NCBI RefSeq assembly: GCF_900116015.1
Contig: NZ_FOYH01000002.1
Span: 426,823 to 490,822 of the forward strand
DNA: 64,000 bases
Direction: 5' to 3'
Source: Enterobacter sp. kpr-6
Lineage (GTDB): Bacteria; Pseudomonadota; Gammaproteobacteria; Enterobacterales; Enterobacteriaceae
Shown here: positions 31,106 through 40,965 of the stretch, piece by piece
Layout: each line of letters starts with the position of its first letter
Numbering within the stretch: position 1 is the first letter of the stretch
Notes under the pieces: generated by a model
Database searches by the model: none
What the model was told of the DNA's origin: nothing
Seen by the model: only the letters and a program-made list of their open reading frames with translations
Program-made: the position numbers and the translations under genes

Positions 31106-34100
31106 TTAACCGCGACGATGCAACAGTAAATAGACGGCAGGAATAACAAACATAGAAAGTAGAGGCGCGGTGATCATGCCGCCGATCATTGGCGCGGCAA
31201 TACGGCTCATCACCTCCGATCCGGTGCCACCGCCCCACATAATGGGCAGCAGCCCCGCCATGATGGTGGCGACCGTCATCACTTTTGGCCGCACGCGCAG
31301 CACTGCGCCCTCATGGATCGCCTGTATCACATGCCGGTTTTCCGTCTGTTCCTCATGGATGCGATATTTCGCAAGAGCCTGATTTAAATAGAGCACCATA
31401 ATAACGCCAAATTCCGCGGCGACACCGGCAAGGGCGATAAATCCCACCGCCCCTGCGACCGACAAATTATATCCCAGCAGCCACAACAGCCACACGCCGC
31501 CAATTAATGAGAAGGGTAATGTCCCCATAATTAACAGGGCGTCTGAGATTCGCCGGAAGGTAATAAAAAGTAAGACAAAAATAATACACAGCGTCACCGG
31601 TAATACCACTTTCAGCTTTTGCGTAGCGCGCTCCAGATACTCAAACTGCCCGGACCAGGAGAGAGTCACCCCCTGCGGCAGCGCCACCTGCTCCGCCACC
31701 CGCGCCTGCATCTCCTCCACCGCCGATTTCAGATCCCGCCCGCGCAGATCGACATAAATCCAGTTCGACAACCGCGCATTCTCGCTTTTCAGCATCGGCG
31801 GCCCTTCACTCAGCGTGATCTCCGCCAGTTCACCCAGCGCGATCTGACTGCCAGACGTGGTCATCACCGGTAACTGGCGCAGATTGTCGACGTTATCGCG
31901 TAACCCGCGCGGGTAGCGGATATTAATCGGATAGCGCTCGCGCCCGGAAAGCACTTCGCCCACGTTCTCCCCGCCGACAAGCGTAGACACCAGCGACTGC
32001 AACTCCTTCACCGACACACCATAGCGCGCCGCCTGCGCCCGGTTAATAGTGATATCCACATAGCGCCCTCCGCTCAGTCGCTCCGCCAGCGCCGACGTCA
32101 CCCCCGGCACCGATTTCACCACCTGCTCAATCTGCTGCGCCACCCGCTCGATATCACCAATATTGTTACCGTTCACCTTAATCCCGACCGGGCTTTTAAT
32201 GCCCGTCGCCAGCATATCCAGACGGTTACGGATCGGCGGCACCCAGACGTTAGCAATCCCCGGCACGGTGACGGTTTTATCCAGCTCCTCAATCAGTTTC
32301 GCGGTGGTCATGCCGGGTCGCCACTGGTCGCGCGGCTTAAAGCGGATGGTCGTTTCCAGCATGGTGAGCGGGGCCGGATCGGTCGCCGTCTCCGCTCTGC
32401 CCGCTTTGCCGAAGACGCTCTCCACTTCCGGCACGCGCTTGATCAGGCGGTCCGTTTGCTGCAGTAAACGCCCGGCCTCGCGCGCCGAAATCCCCGGGAG
32501 CGTGGAGGGCATATAGAGTAAATCACCCTCATCGAGCGGCGGCATAAACTCACTGCCGAGACGACTGAGCGGCCAGGCCGTGACGCACAGCAGCAGCACG
32601 GCGAGGGCAATCGTCACCTTCGGCCAGGCGAGCACCTTATCCAGCAGCGGTTCATAGGCGCGAATAAGCCAGCGGTTAACCGGATTCGCTTTCTCATCCG
32701 GGATGCGCCCGCGAATAAAATAGCCCATCAGCACCGGCACCAGCGTGATCCCCAGTCCCGCCGCCACCGCCATCGACCAGGTTTTGGTGAACGCCAGCGG
32801 GGAGAACATCCGCCCTTCCTGCGATTCCAGCGAGAACACCGGAATAAACGACAGCGTAATAATGAGCAGGCTGCAAAACAGCGCCGGGCCAACCTCTACC
32901 GCTGCCTGTTCCGATAAGCGCCAGTAATCCGCCGATCCCGGCGCGCGTCCCGGATTATCGTGCCGCCACTGCTCCAGCACTTTGTGCATGTTTTCAATCA
33001 TCACAATCGCCGCATCCACCATCGCGCCGATGGCGATGGCAATCCCGCCGAGCGACATAATGTTGGCGTTGATGCCCTGATAGTGCATCACGATAAACGC
33101 CCCCAGAATGCCCAGCGGCAATGAAACCATCGCCACCAGCGCCGAGCGAAAATGAAATAAAAACAGCGTGCAGACCAGCGCCACCACCACAAACTCCTCA
33201 ATCAGTTTGTGAGTCAGCGTCTCCACCGCCTGTTCAATCAGCGTTGAGCGGTCATATACCGGTACGATCTCCACTCCTTCCGGCAGCGTTTTCTGCAACG
33301 CCGAAAGTTTCGCTTTCACCGCATGTAACGTCTCCAGCGCGTTCTTGCCGTAGCGCATGACGATGATCCCGCCCGCCACTTCCCCTTCGCCGTTGTACTC
33401 CGCCACGCCGCGGCGCAACTCCGGCCCCAGGCGCACGCTGGCGACATCGGAAAGCAGCACCGGCACCCCGCCGCGGCTGTCGATCACCACCTCACGAAAT
33501 TCCGCCAGATCCTTCAGGTAGCCGCTGGTGCGCACCATAAATTCGGCTTCGCCCATCTCAATCACCGCGCCGCCGCTCTCCTGGTTCGCCGCCTGCACCG
33601 CCGTCACCAGTTGTTCATGGGTGATCGACAGCGCGCGCATTTTGGCCGGATCGGGCACGATCTGATACTGGCGCACCATCCCGCCCACGCTTGCCACTTC
33701 CGCCACATTGGGCACGGTTTTAAGCTCAAACTTCAGCGTCCAGTCCTGTAATGCCCGCAAATCGGCCAGATTGTGCCTGCCGCTGCGATCGACCAGCGCA
33801 TACTCATAAATCCACCCCACCCCGGTGGCATCCGGCCCCAGTTCCACCTTGACCCCGGCGGGCAGTTGCGACTGCACCTGGCTTAAATACTCCAGCACCC
33901 GCGAGCGCGCCCAGTAGAGATCGGTGCCGTCGTCAAACAGCACATACACATACGCGTCGCCAAACATCGAAAATCCGCGCACGGTTTTCGCCCCCGGCAC
34001 CGACAGCATGGTGGTGGTGAGCGGATAATTGACCTGGTTTTCGATAATCTGCGGCGCTTTGCCGGGGTAGCTGGCGCGCACGATCACCTGCACATCCGAG

Positions 34101-34225
34101 AGATCGGGCAGCGCATCCAGCGGCGCGCGGGCGAGCGACCACACGCCCCAGCACGCCATCACAATGGCGGCAAGCAGCACCAGCAGACGGTTACGCAGCG
34201 AGGCGCGAATCACGGCAGCAATCAT
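31106..34225 (-). CDS. cusA: Copper/silver efflux RND pump CusA
   Basis: Heavy-metal RND proton antiporter of the inner membrane, 1039 aa against 1047 in E. coli CusA. It keeps the three methionines of the metal path ([31 protein letters not shown]) and the proton-relay residues ([30 protein letters not shown]). The sequence is clearly Cus/Sil type but more distant from E. coli than the housekeeping genes around it. It is the last gene of a minus-strand operon and overlaps cusB by 4 nt. Copper/silver specificity is inferred from the methionines. Confidence 0.9.
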   Translation of the reverse strand: MIAAVIRASLRNRLLVLLAAIVMACWGVWSLARAPLDALPDLSDVQVIVRASYPGKAPQIIENQVNYPLTTTMLSVPGAKTVRGFSMFGDAYVYVLFDDGTDLYWARSRVLEYLSQVQSQLPAGVKVELGPDATGVGWIYEYALVDRSGRHNLADLRALQDWTLKFELKTVPNVAEVASVGGMVRQYQIVPDPAKMRALSITHEQLVTAVQAANQESGGAVIEMGEAEFMVRTSGYLKDLAEFREVVIDSRGGVPVLLSDVASVRLGPELRRGVAEYNGEGEVAGGIIVMRYGKNALETLHAVKAKLSALQKTLPEGVEIVPVYDRSTLIEQAVETLTHKLIEEFVVVALVCTLFLFHFRSALVAMVSLPLGILGAFIVMHYQGINANIMSLGGIAIAIGAMVDAAIVMIENMHKVLEQWRHDNPGRAPGSADYWRLSEQAAVEVGPALFCSLLIITLSFIPVFSLESQEGRMFSPLAFTKTWSMAVAAGLGITLVPVLMGYFIRGRIPDEKANPVNRWLIRAYEPLLDKVLAWPKVTIALAVLLLCVTAWPLSRLGSEFMPPLDEGDLLYMPSTLPGISAREAGRLLQQTDRLIKRVPEVESVFGKAGRAETATDPAPLTMLETTIRFKPRDQWRPGMTTAKLIEELDKTVTVPGIANVWVPPIRNRLDMLATGIKSPVGIKVNGNNIGDIERVAQQIEQVVKSVPGVTSALAERLSGGRYVDITINRAQAARYGVSVKELQSLVSTLVGGENVGEVLSGRERYPINIRYPRGLRDNVDNLRQLPVMTTSGSQIALGELAEITLSEGPPMLKSENARLSNWIYVDLRGRDLKSAVEEMQARVAEQVALPQGVTLSWSGQFEYLERATQKLKVVLPVTLCIIFVLLFITFRRISDALLIMGTLPFSLIGGVWLLWLLGYNLSVAGAVGFIALAGVAAEFGVIMVLYLNQALAKYRIHEEQTENRHVIQAIHEGAVLRVRPKVMTVATIMAGLLPIMWGGGTGSEVMSRIAAPMIGGMITAPLLSMFVIPAVYLLLHRRG

Positions 34226-35457
34226 TTCGCGTCCTCCATCGGCATGGTGTGGTTATGCGTCGCATCCTGCGCGGGAGACGCGGGGAGCGCGCTGCGCAGA
34301 CTGGCTTCGGAGTCGATCAGGAACTGGCCGGAGGTCACCACGTTATCGCCTTCCTGTAGCCCGCTGACGATCTGTGTCCAGCCACCGGCGGTGATCCCGG
34401 TTGTCACGTTCACCGGTTTGAAATAGCCGTCGCCGCTTGCCACCAGCACCCGACGTTGCGTGCCGGTATCAATCAGCGCCTCTTCCGGCACCGCCAGCAC
34501 CGCTGGCTGGGCGGCGGCGGCACTCTGCGTGACGGTTAAGAACATGCCGGGCCGCAGTTTTTGCGCCGGATTTTCCAGCACGATGCGCGCTTTCAACGTG
34601 CGGGTGGTGGGATCAAGCTGCGGCAACAGTTCGCTCACCCGCCCGTGAAACACCTCCCCGCCCTCAGCGGCGGTGGCGCTGACCTCGCTGCCCACGCGCA
34701 ATGCCTGCGCCTGGCCCGGCGAGTAGTCCACCACCAGCCAGACCGGATCGAGGCTGGCGATTTCAAACAGCGGCTGAGTGGCGGTCACCTGTGCGCCTTC
34801 GCGGGCGTCGAGCTTCACCACAAATCCCGCGCGTTTCGCCCGCAGGGTTAAGCGTGTCTGCGGCTGATGGCGACGCTCCAGCTCCTGCACAATGGATTCC
34901 GGCATAAATTGCAGCGCCAGCCGCGCCCGCGCCGCCCGCGTCAGTGCCGCATCACCCAACTGGCGAACGGCGAGATACTCCTGCTGGGCCGCCGTCCACT
35001 GCGGGATCCACAGTTGCGCCAGCGGCTCCCCGGCTTTTACCCACTGCTGCGGGGCGCGAACAAACAGCGTTTCCACTACCCCGTTTGCAGGCGCGGGAAC
35101 CGCCTGAATGCTGCGCTCGTCGGTGGTCACGGTGGCGAAGGCGGAAAACGCCGGAGCCAGCGCCCGTTTCTCCGCGCGGGCCACCGTCATGCCGAGATTT
35201 TGCTGCTGCCTGGCGCTGATTGCCACGCTGCCAGCCGGGGTTTCATCGGCGTAGCGCGGGACCAGATCCATATCCATAAACGGCGATTTGCCCGGCTTAT
35301 CAAAACGTTCGGTAGGCATCATCGGATCGTACCAGTAGAGCACCTGGCGCTCCGGCGTTTGCGCGGCGGGCGCGTCGTGACGTTGCCCGAAATAATATCC
35401 GCCGCCCGCGGCCAGCCCGATGACGACAAGCGCCGCCACACTTTTCCATTGGTTCAT
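34222..35457 (-). CDS. cusB: Efflux periplasmic adaptor CusB
   Basis: Membrane-fusion protein linking CusA to the outer-membrane channel, 411 aa. The N-terminal membrane segment ([18 protein letters not shown]) leads into the heavy-metal-binding motif [20 protein letters not shown] with MDMDLVPRY, which supplies the methionines that receive metal from CusF. Lipoyl-like, beta-barrel and coiled-coil segments follow ([36 protein letters not shown]). The C-terminus is Met/His-rich ([12 protein letters not shown]). It overlaps both neighbours by 4 nt. Confidence 0.9.
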   Translation of the reverse strand: MNQWKSVAALVVIGLAAGGGYYFGQRHDAPAAQTPERQVLYWYDPMMPTERFDKPGKSPFMDMDLVPRYADETPAGSVAISARQQQNLGMTVARAEKRALAPAFSAFATVTTDERSIQAVPAPANGVVETLFVRAPQQWVKAGEPLAQLWIPQWTAAQQEYLAVRQLGDAALTRAARARLALQFMPESIVQELERRHQPQTRLTLRAKRAGFVVKLDAREGAQVTATQPLFEIASLDPVWLVVDYSPGQAQALRVGSEVSATAAEGGEVFHGRVSELLPQLDPTTRTLKARIVLENPAQKLRPGMFLTVTQSAAAAQPAVLAVPEEALIDTGTQRRVLVASGDGYFKPVNVTTGITAGGWTQIVSGLQEGDNVVTSGQFLIDSEASLRSALPASPAQDATHNHTMPMEDAK

Positions 35458-36710
35458 TCTGCTAACTCCTCGGGGATCAGCCAGCGCAGCGCGGCCCAGC
35501 TTTGCGCCATCTCTTTTTCAGCCTGATTAATGCCAAGCCGCGTCTCCAGCAGGCTGCGACGGGCCTCCAGCACCTCTGGCAGTTCGGACTGCCCGGCGCG
35601 GTATTGTGCGGCCAGCAACTGCACCCGCTGCTGCCACAGCGGTAAAATTTCATCGCGCTGGCGCAACCACAGGGTTTGCGCCGCCCGGTACTGAGCTATC
35701 AGCGCCTGCACCTGGGCCTGATGCTCGCGCCCGGTTTGCGCCAGTTGATCATTGGCCTGCATCGTGCGCGACAGGTCGGCGGCGTGATCCCGGTCCTGGC
35801 GCTGGGCGCGAAACAGCGGCAAATCGACGGTAAACATGACGCCCGCCAGATCGTCGTTGCCTTCCGAGCGATGACCGTAATAGACCTCCACTTCCACATC
35901 GGGAATAGCGGCAATTGCCGATTGCGCGGAACGGGCTTTGGCGGTGTTGGCTTCACGCTGCGCGGCGATCATTTCCGGGTGCTGATTCACGCCGTCGATC
36001 AGCGTTTTCTCATCGGCAGGCAGCCGTTCGTAGTGCGGTAGCGCGCCACTGACTGCGGTGACGTTTTCCCCGGTCAACTGCATCAGGCGGGTTTGCGCCA
36101 GTTGCACATCGCGTTCTGTCAGTGTGAGCCGATCGCGCATCGCACTGAGGGTCATTTGCAGCGCCAGCACGCTGTTGGGCGCTGCACTGCCCGCCGCGAC
36201 GCTGGCTTTTTGCGCCCCCTGCTGTTGCACGGTTTCCGCTACCAGTTTTTGCGCGGCGTCCCGCGCCTGAAGGGAGAGCGCCAGATCCAGCCACGCCTGG
36301 GCGGTATCCCGTTGCAGCGCGGCGCGCGTGGTTTGCGCCTGCGCCTGGACGCTTTGCGCTTCGGCGATCAGGGTCTGCGCTTTACGCTCGCGTTTTTCCG
36401 CGCTGACGTACTGCTGCATCACGCCGATGCGCTGCATGGTCATGCCTTCGCGGGTAAAACGGCGGTCGTTGTTGCCCTGCACCGGCAGGTTTTCGAGGCC
36501 AAATTTCAGTTTCGGATCGGGCAACTGGCGGGCGGAATCCGCCATCGCATCCAGTGCCTGCACCTCGTTATGGCGGGCAGAAAGTTCAGCGGAGTAGCGC
36601 TGGGCGGCGGACAGGGTTTGCGCGAGCGTCCATGACTCCGCCTGCGCGGCGGAGCACATAACACTCAGCATCACCCCACCGAGCCACAGACTCAGTGTGT
36701 GTTGTTTCAT
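35454..36710 (-). CDS. TolC-family outer-membrane efflux protein (CusC/CzcC-like)
   Basis: Outer-membrane channel component of the tripartite efflux system, 418 aa. A signal peptide ends at about AQA-ES. Two long heptad-rich helical repeats follow (residues 25-220 and 230-410), typical of the TolC fold. Unlike E. coli CusC it lacks a lipobox cysteine at the cleavage site, so it is more CzcC-like. It lies between the CusF-like gene and cusB, and its stop overlaps the cusB start by 4 nt. Confidence 0.85.
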   Translation of the reverse strand: MKQHTLSLWLGGVMLSVMCSAAQAESWTLAQTLSAAQRYSAELSARHNEVQALDAMADSARQLPDPKLKFGLENLPVQGNNDRRFTREGMTMQRIGVMQQYVSAEKRERKAQTLIAEAQSVQAQAQTTRAALQRDTAQAWLDLALSLQARDAAQKLVAETVQQQGAQKASVAAGSAAPNSVLALQMTLSAMRDRLTLTERDVQLAQTRLMQLTGENVTAVSGALPHYERLPADEKTLIDGVNQHPEMIAAQREANTAKARSAQSAIAAIPDVEVEVYYGHRSEGNDDLAGVMFTVDLPLFRAQRQDRDHAADLSRTMQANDQLAQTGREHQAQVQALIAQYRAAQTLWLRQRDEILPLWQQRVQLLAAQYRAGQSELPEVLEARRSLLETRLGINQAEKEMAQSWAALRWLIPEELAE

Positions 36711-36722
36711 TGTCTCTCCGGC

Positions 36723-37043
36723 TTAGCGTTGCGGCGTCAATGAAACAATCTGGTAGCCTGCCGCGCCCTGAATAAAGTCAAAGCTGACCTTATCGCCAGG
36801 CTGCACATCCGGCAGTTCCGCGTCTGCAGGACGTAAAAACGTCATGGTCATCGGCGGCCAGTTGAGATCGGCAATCGTGCCGTGGGCAATAGAAAGGGAT
36901 TGCGGGGTCGCTTTTTTGATCACGCCCAGCGCATGGTAAACCTGAGGGGTTGCAGCATGGTGCGCCATATCGTGAGCCGGGGCAGCATGAGCGGCAGAAA
37001 ACAGCAGTACGCCCGCGAGCGCACAAATAACGGAAAAACGCAT
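36723..37043 (-). CDS. cusF: CusF-like periplasmic copper/silver-binding chaperone
   Basis: Small periplasmic metallochaperone that hands Cu(I)/Ag(I) to CusB. Starting at the ATG at 37043 gives 106 aa with a good AGGAG ribosome site; the longer reading from 37103 is not supported. A signal peptide (FSVICALAGVLLFSAAHA) precedes an OB-fold with the metal site LNWPPMTMTF (Trp plus two Met) and a His-rich start of the mature protein (HDMAHHAATP). It is 12 nt upstream of the outer-membrane gene. Confidence 0.88.
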   Translation of the reverse strand: MRFSVICALAGVLLFSAAHAAPAHDMAHHAATPQVYHALGVIKKATPQSLSIAHGTIADLNWPPMTMTFLRPADAELPDVQPGDKVSFDFIQGAAGYQIVSLTPQR

Positions 37044-37095
37044 AATAAAACTCCTGTTAATCGACAATAAAAAAGGGATGCGAATTAACAGGTTT

Positions 37096-37503
37096 CTATT
37101 CACGGAACCGACAAAACCGGATGGTTGTCGGCGGTCCCACGGCGGGAGGGGTTAAAGACCAGGCAGAGGTGGGGGTTTCGTCACAGTGCGGCAAGGTGAC
37201 GGCGACCGCAAGCGTCGCAGGAATAGCCACTAGCGGGGCATGACCGGTATCTTTTTGCGCCACATCCGGCACGCAGTGTTTGTCGCACAGCGGCGCGCTC
37301 ATCATCTGCGCGGGCACCGGCGCACGCGCGGTCTGCCAGTGCGCCATGTGCTGAAGCATCATGCTTTCGCCCTGCACATTGACATCGCAGTCGTGGGACG
37401 CCACCGCCACCTGACTCTGGATCAGCAGCCAGCCGAACGCCATCAGCACCATCAACAGATGGCGCTTCAGAAAACGTAATCGACAGATCCAGTGGGTATG
37501 CAT
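37096..37503 (-). CDS. Secreted His/Met/Cys-rich protein leading the efflux operon
   Basis: Not recognised with confidence. The predicted protein of about 135 aa has a basic start, a hydrophobic signal segment (HLLMVLMAFGWLLIQSQVAVA), then a mature part rich in metal-ligand residues (SHDCDVNVQGESMMLQHMAH; PLCDKHCVPD; LPHCDE). Its size, position and composition resemble CzcI/DUF2946-type proteins that head some metal-efflux operons; this is inference. The start is unclear: ATGs at 37503 and 37512 and a GTG at 37545 are in frame, none with a clear ribosome site. Confidence 0.6.
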   Translation of the reverse strand: MHTHWICRLRFLKRHLLMVLMAFGWLLIQSQVAVASHDCDVNVQGESMMLQHMAHWQTARAPVPAQMMSAPLCDKHCVPDVAQKDTGHAPLVAIPATLAVAVTLPHCDETPTSAWSLTPPAVGPPTTIRFCRFRE

Positions 37504-37751
37504 AACCGTCATCAGGCGCGAAAAAGAGGAGTTTAGTAAAACCACAATTAATAATTTTTTAAAGCGGTTTTTAATTATTTTTCATTCAGGAAGGAAATAC
37601 TACGCAAACCAACATAATTATTAACTTTTTATTTTCATAAAACACTCAATTAATTTTCATTTTATATTCTTTGAAATGATTAATTGAAGATCAATCTATT
37701 TCCCGGATGATTAACAAAATTGCACGACAAGCTGCTTTACTAGTCAGTTTA

Positions 37752-37765
37752 TTGATTTTAATCAG
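37752..37765 (+). promoter_or_regulatory. FNR box upstream of dcuC
   Basis: TTGAT-TTTA-ATCAG matches nine of ten positions of the FNR consensus TTGAT-N4-ATCAA. It is centred about 106 bp before the dcuC ATG, in an AT-rich spacer of about 360 bp that contains no gene. E. coli dcuC is known to be activated by FNR without oxygen. If the site is at -41.5, transcription starts near 37800. Confidence 0.7.
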
Positions 37766-37864
37766 CTACTTTTGCCCATTAATTCGGCACATTGCGCCTC
37801 TCTATCGTTATTTGATTATTTGTCACGGACAACCATCACCGGTGTCTGTCTGCCAGGGGATACC

Positions 37865-39235
37865 ATGTTAACCTTTATTGAATTGCTGATCGGCGTGGTG
37901 GTGATTGTGGGCGTCGCCCGCTACATCATCAAAGGCTACTCAGCCACCGGCGTACTGTTTGTGGGTGGCCTTCTGCTGCTGATTGTCAGCGCGCTGATGG
38001 GCCATAAAGTGCTGCCGGCCAGCGCCACCAGCACCGGCTATAACGCCACCGATATCGTCGAATACATCAAGATTTTATTAATGAGCCGTGGCGGCGACCT
38101 GGGCATGATGATCATGATGCTCTGCGGGTTTGCGGCCTATATGACGCATATCGGCGCAAACGATATGGTGGTCAAGCTGGCCTCCAAACCGCTGCGCTAC
38201 ATTAACTCGCCTTATCTGTTGATGATTGCCGCTTACTTTGTGGCCTGCCTGATGTCGCTGGCGGTGTCTTCCGCGACCGGTCTTGGCGTACTGCTGATGG
38301 CGACGCTGTTCCCGGTGATGGTCAACGTCGGCATCAGCCGCGGTGCCGCCGCCGCGATTTGCGCCTCCCCTGCCGCCATTATTCTCTCTCCTACCTCCGG
38401 CGATGTGGTGCTGGCTGCCAAAGCCGCTGAAATGCCGCTGATCGATTTTGCATTCAAAACCACGCTGCCGATCTCCATCGCCGCCATTATCTGTATGGCG
38501 ATTGCCCACTACTTCTGGCAACGCTATCTGGATAAAAAAGAGAACATCACGGCGGAAATGCTGGATGTGAATGACATCACCACCACCGCGCCGTCGTTTT
38601 ACGCCATTCTGCCGTTTACGCCGATTATCGGGGTGCTGATTTTTGACGGTAAATGGGGCCCGGAACTGCACATTATCACCATCCTTGTGATCTGCATGTT
38701 GCTGGCGGCGATTCTGGAATTTGTGCGCGGCTTCAATACGCAAAAAGTCTTCTCCGGCCTTGAAGTGGCGTATCGCGGCATGGCCGACGCCTTTGCGGGC
38801 GTGGTGATGCTGCTGGTGGCTGCCGGGGTTTTCGCCCAGGGTTTAAGCACCATCGGCTTTATCCAGAGTTTGATCTCCATCGCCACCTCGTTCGGCTCCG
38901 CCAGCATTATTTTGATGCTGGTGCTGGTGATCCTCACCATGCTCGCGGCGATGACCACCGGCTCCGGTAACGCACCGTTTTATGCCTTTGTGGAGATGAT
39001 CCCGAAACTGGCGCACGAATCCGGTATTAACCCGGCCTATTTGTCCATTCCGATGCTTCAGGCTTCAAACCTTGGCCGCACCATTTCCCCGGTCTCCGGC
39101 GTGGTGGTCGCGGTTGCCGGGATGGCAAAAATCTCGCCTTTCGAAGTGGTTAAACGCACCTCTGTGCCGGTCATTGTTGGTTTGATCGTGGTAATTGTCG
39201 CCACCGAAATCCTCGTGCCGGGCGTGGCGGGTTAA
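37865..39235 (+). CDS. dcuC: Anaerobic C4-dicarboxylate transporter DcuC
   Basis: Inner-membrane carrier that exports succinate during fermentation and can exchange C4-dicarboxylates. The 456-aa protein has about 12 hydrophobic segments, and its sequence closely follows E. coli DcuC (for example MSRGGDLGMMIMMLCGFAAY and TTGSGNAPFYAFVEM). The ATG at 37865 gives the family start MLTFIELLIG; the longer frame from 37772 crosses the promoter region. A terminator follows. Confidence 0.95.
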   Translation: MLTFIELLIGVVVIVGVARYIIKGYSATGVLFVGGLLLLIVSALMGHKVLPASATSTGYNATDIVEYIKILLMSRGGDLGMMIMMLCGFAAYMTHIGANDMVVKLASKPLRYINSPYLLMIAAYFVACLMSLAVSSATGLGVLLMATLFPVMVNVGISRGAAAAICASPAAIILSPTSGDVVLAAKAAEMPLIDFAFKTTLPISIAAIICMAIAHYFWQRYLDKKENITAEMLDVNDITTTAPSFYAILPFTPIIGVLIFDGKWGPELHIITILVICMLLAAILEFVRGFNTQKVFSGLEVAYRGMADAFAGVVMLLVAAGVFAQGLSTIGFIQSLISIATSFGSASIILMLVLVILTMLAAMTTGSGNAPFYAFVEMIPKLAHESGINPAYLSIPMLQASNLGRTISPVSGVVVAVAGMAKISPFEVVKRTSVPVIVGLIVVIVATEILVPGVAG

Positions 39236-39267
39236 GCGACACACGCTATCAGGGCTTTTTCTTTCAT

Positions 39268-39298
39268 GCCGGTCAATTCCCCTTGATCGGCTTTTTTT
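39268..39298 (+). terminator. dcuC terminator
   Basis: GCCGGTCAA-TTCCCC-TTGATCGGC (one G-T wobble) followed by seven T, 30 bp after the dcuC stop and before rna. Confidence 0.88.
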
Positions 39299-39348
39299 AT
39301 GCTTTAATACCAACAAATTCAGCGCATTTATCATTAACGGGCTTCCCT

Positions 39349-40152
39349 ATGACTTCCTTCTGGCGAAACATCGCGCTTTCAGTCGTCGCCTTGCCGCTCT
39401 CATCGATGGCTGCCGCCCCGCTCGCGCCCACGCAGTACGCCGATTTTGACCGCTACGTGCTGGCGCTCTCCTGGCAGACCGGATTTTGCCAGAGCCAGCA
39501 TGACCGCAAGCGTGATGAACCTGACGAATGCCGTCTGCAAACCGATTTGCCGCAAAAAAGCGATTTTTTAACCGTGCACGGCCTGTGGCCGTCGCTGCCT
39601 AAATCCATTGCCGCCCGCGGCGTCGATGAGCGCCGCTGGATGCGTTTTGGCTGCGCCACCCGCCCGATCCCCAACTCACCTGAAGCCCGCGCCAGCCGCA
39701 AATGTTCCGCAGAACAAACCGGCCTGTCGCTGGAGGGCGCGGCAAAACTCAACGAAGTGATGCCGGGCGCGGGCGGCAATAGCTGTCTTGAGCGCTACGA
39801 ATACGCCAAACACGGCGTCTGTTTCGGCTTCGATCCCGACGCCTACTTCGGCGCTATGGTCAGGATGAACGGCGAGATCAAACAGAGCGCGCTGGGGGCA
39901 TTTCTGGCAGACAATTACGGCAAAACCATCAGCCGCGAGGAGTTTGACCGCGCGTTTGCAAAGGCATACGGCGCGGCGAACATCAAAGCGGTGAAGCTGA
40001 CCTGCAACGGTAAACCGGCTTATCTCACCGAGATGCAAATCGCGCTGGACGCCCGCGCGATCAATGCGCCGCTCGCAGCGACGTCGTTTGTGCCGCAGCC
40101 GCATCCCGGCAACTGCGGAAAACGCTTTGTGCTGGATAAAGTGGGGTATTGA
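39349..40152 (+). CDS. rna: Periplasmic ribonuclease I (RNase T2 family)
   Basis: Broad-specificity endoribonuclease of the periplasm, 267 aa. A signal peptide ends near SSMAAA. The two catalytic histidine segments of the RNase T2 family are intact: TVHGLWPSLP and EYAKHGVCF. Cysteines for disulfides are conserved. The ATG at 39349 (MTSFWRNIAL) matches the E. coli start MKAFWRNAAL; the frame extends upstream to 39283 through the dcuC terminator. In E. coli rnk follows; here about 8 kb intervene. Confidence 0.94.
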   Translation: MTSFWRNIALSVVALPLSSMAAAPLAPTQYADFDRYVLALSWQTGFCQSQHDRKRDEPDECRLQTDLPQKSDFLTVHGLWPSLPKSIAARGVDERRWMRFGCATRPIPNSPEARASRKCSAEQTGLSLEGAAKLNEVMPGAGGNSCLERYEYAKHGVCFGFDPDAYFGAMVRMNGEIKQSALGAFLADNYGKTISREEFDRAFAKAYGAANIKAVKLTCNGKPAYLTEMQIALDARAINAPLAATSFVPQPHPGNCGKRFVLDKVGY

Positions 40153-40186
40153 TTTCACCCCACCCCAGACTTCTCCTTTCAGGGCA

Positions 40187-40462
40187 CCCTCACCCCAGCC
40201 CTCTCCCTGAGGGAGAGGGAGCTTAGAACACCCTCACCCCGGCCCTCTCCCTCAGGGAGAGGGAGCTTAGAGCACCCTCACCCCAACCCTCTCCCTCAGG
40301 GAGAGGGAGCTTAGAACACCCTCACCCCAACCCTCTCCCTCAGGGAGAGGGTGCTTTGAACACCCTCACCCCGGCCCTCTCCCTTAGGGAGAGGGGGATC
40401 GACTGACTCAGGCGAGGCACGTACTACTCCCTCTCCCCTGGGGAGAGGGCCGGGGTGAGGGG
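40187..40462 (+). repeat. Palindromic repeat array 2 (44-bp period, inverted end copy)
   Basis: Five direct units begin at 40187, 40231, 40275, 40319 and 40363, exactly 44 bp apart. Each reads CCCTCACCCC(A/G)(A/G)CC followed by a CTCTCCCTNAGGGAGAGG palindrome and a short AGCTTAGAACA-like tail. A sixth copy at about 40428-40461 is inverted, after a 30-bp unrelated segment, so the array ends as a mirror image. It fills the rna-fryB spacer of 466 bp, which holds no gene apart from the fryB promoter region. Confidence 0.93.
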
Positions 40463-40618
40463 TCTTTTCTTCCGTTTTCATCACATTTCCTGATAATCCA
40501 ACCCGCATCACACTTCACCACACCCGCATCAAAAATCCTGCCATTGCATCATTTATCCGGTAACTGACCTGGCGCCCGCCGCCCATAATCCTCCCGTCAC
40601 CCACACACGGAGTTCATC

Positions 40619-40942
40619 ATGGCAAAGAAATTAATCGCACTTTGCGCCTGTCCGATGGGACTGGCTCACACCTTTATGGCGGCGCAGGCACTGGAAGATG
40701 CAGCCATCGAAGCGGGCTATGAAGTCAAAATCGAAACCCAGGGCGCAGACGGCATTCAGAATCGCCTGACGGCGCAGGATATTGCGGAAGCCACCATCAT
40801 CATTCATGCCATTGCTATCACGCCGGAAGATAACGAGCGCTTTGAAAGCCGTGATGTGTATGAAATCACCCTGCAGGATGCCATTAAAAACGCGGCCGGA
40901 ACCCTGAAAGAAATCGAAGAGATGATCGCCGCCGAACAGTAA
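40619..40942 (+). CDS. fryB: PTS fructose-like EIIB component FryB
   Basis: Cytoplasmic phosphotransferase subunit that passes phosphate to the incoming sugar, 107 aa. The fructose-family phosphocysteine motif is CACPMGLAHTFMAA, with Cys11 as the likely phosphorylated residue. It starts after an ACGGAG ribosome site and heads a complete fry operon. The true sugar of the Fry system is unknown. Confidence 0.92.
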   Translation: MAKKLIALCACPMGLAHTFMAAQALEDAAIEAGYEVKIETQGADGIQNRLTAQDIAEATIIIHAIAITPEDNERFESRDVYEITLQDAIKNAAGTLKEIEEMIAAEQ

Positions 40943-40965
40943 TTTCCATCAACAGGATAGTCACC

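Noticed and set aside
34867-35526. 219-aa plus-strand frame across cusB and the channel gene
   Set aside because: It is antisense to two clearly real overlapping genes and has shadow-frame composition.
37562-37720. Additional FNR/CRP-like site (TTGAAGATCAA region)
   Set aside because: Only one half-site is good and the other matches at about two of five positions.
40187-40462. Possible CRISPR array because of the regular 44-bp period
   Set aside because: The whole unit repeats, there are no unique spacers, each unit is a strong palindrome, and no cas gene is nearby.
40311-40511. Small minus-strand frame in repeat array 2
   Set aside because: It consists only of repeat-derived peptide (PHPGPLPRGEG) and has no independent support.
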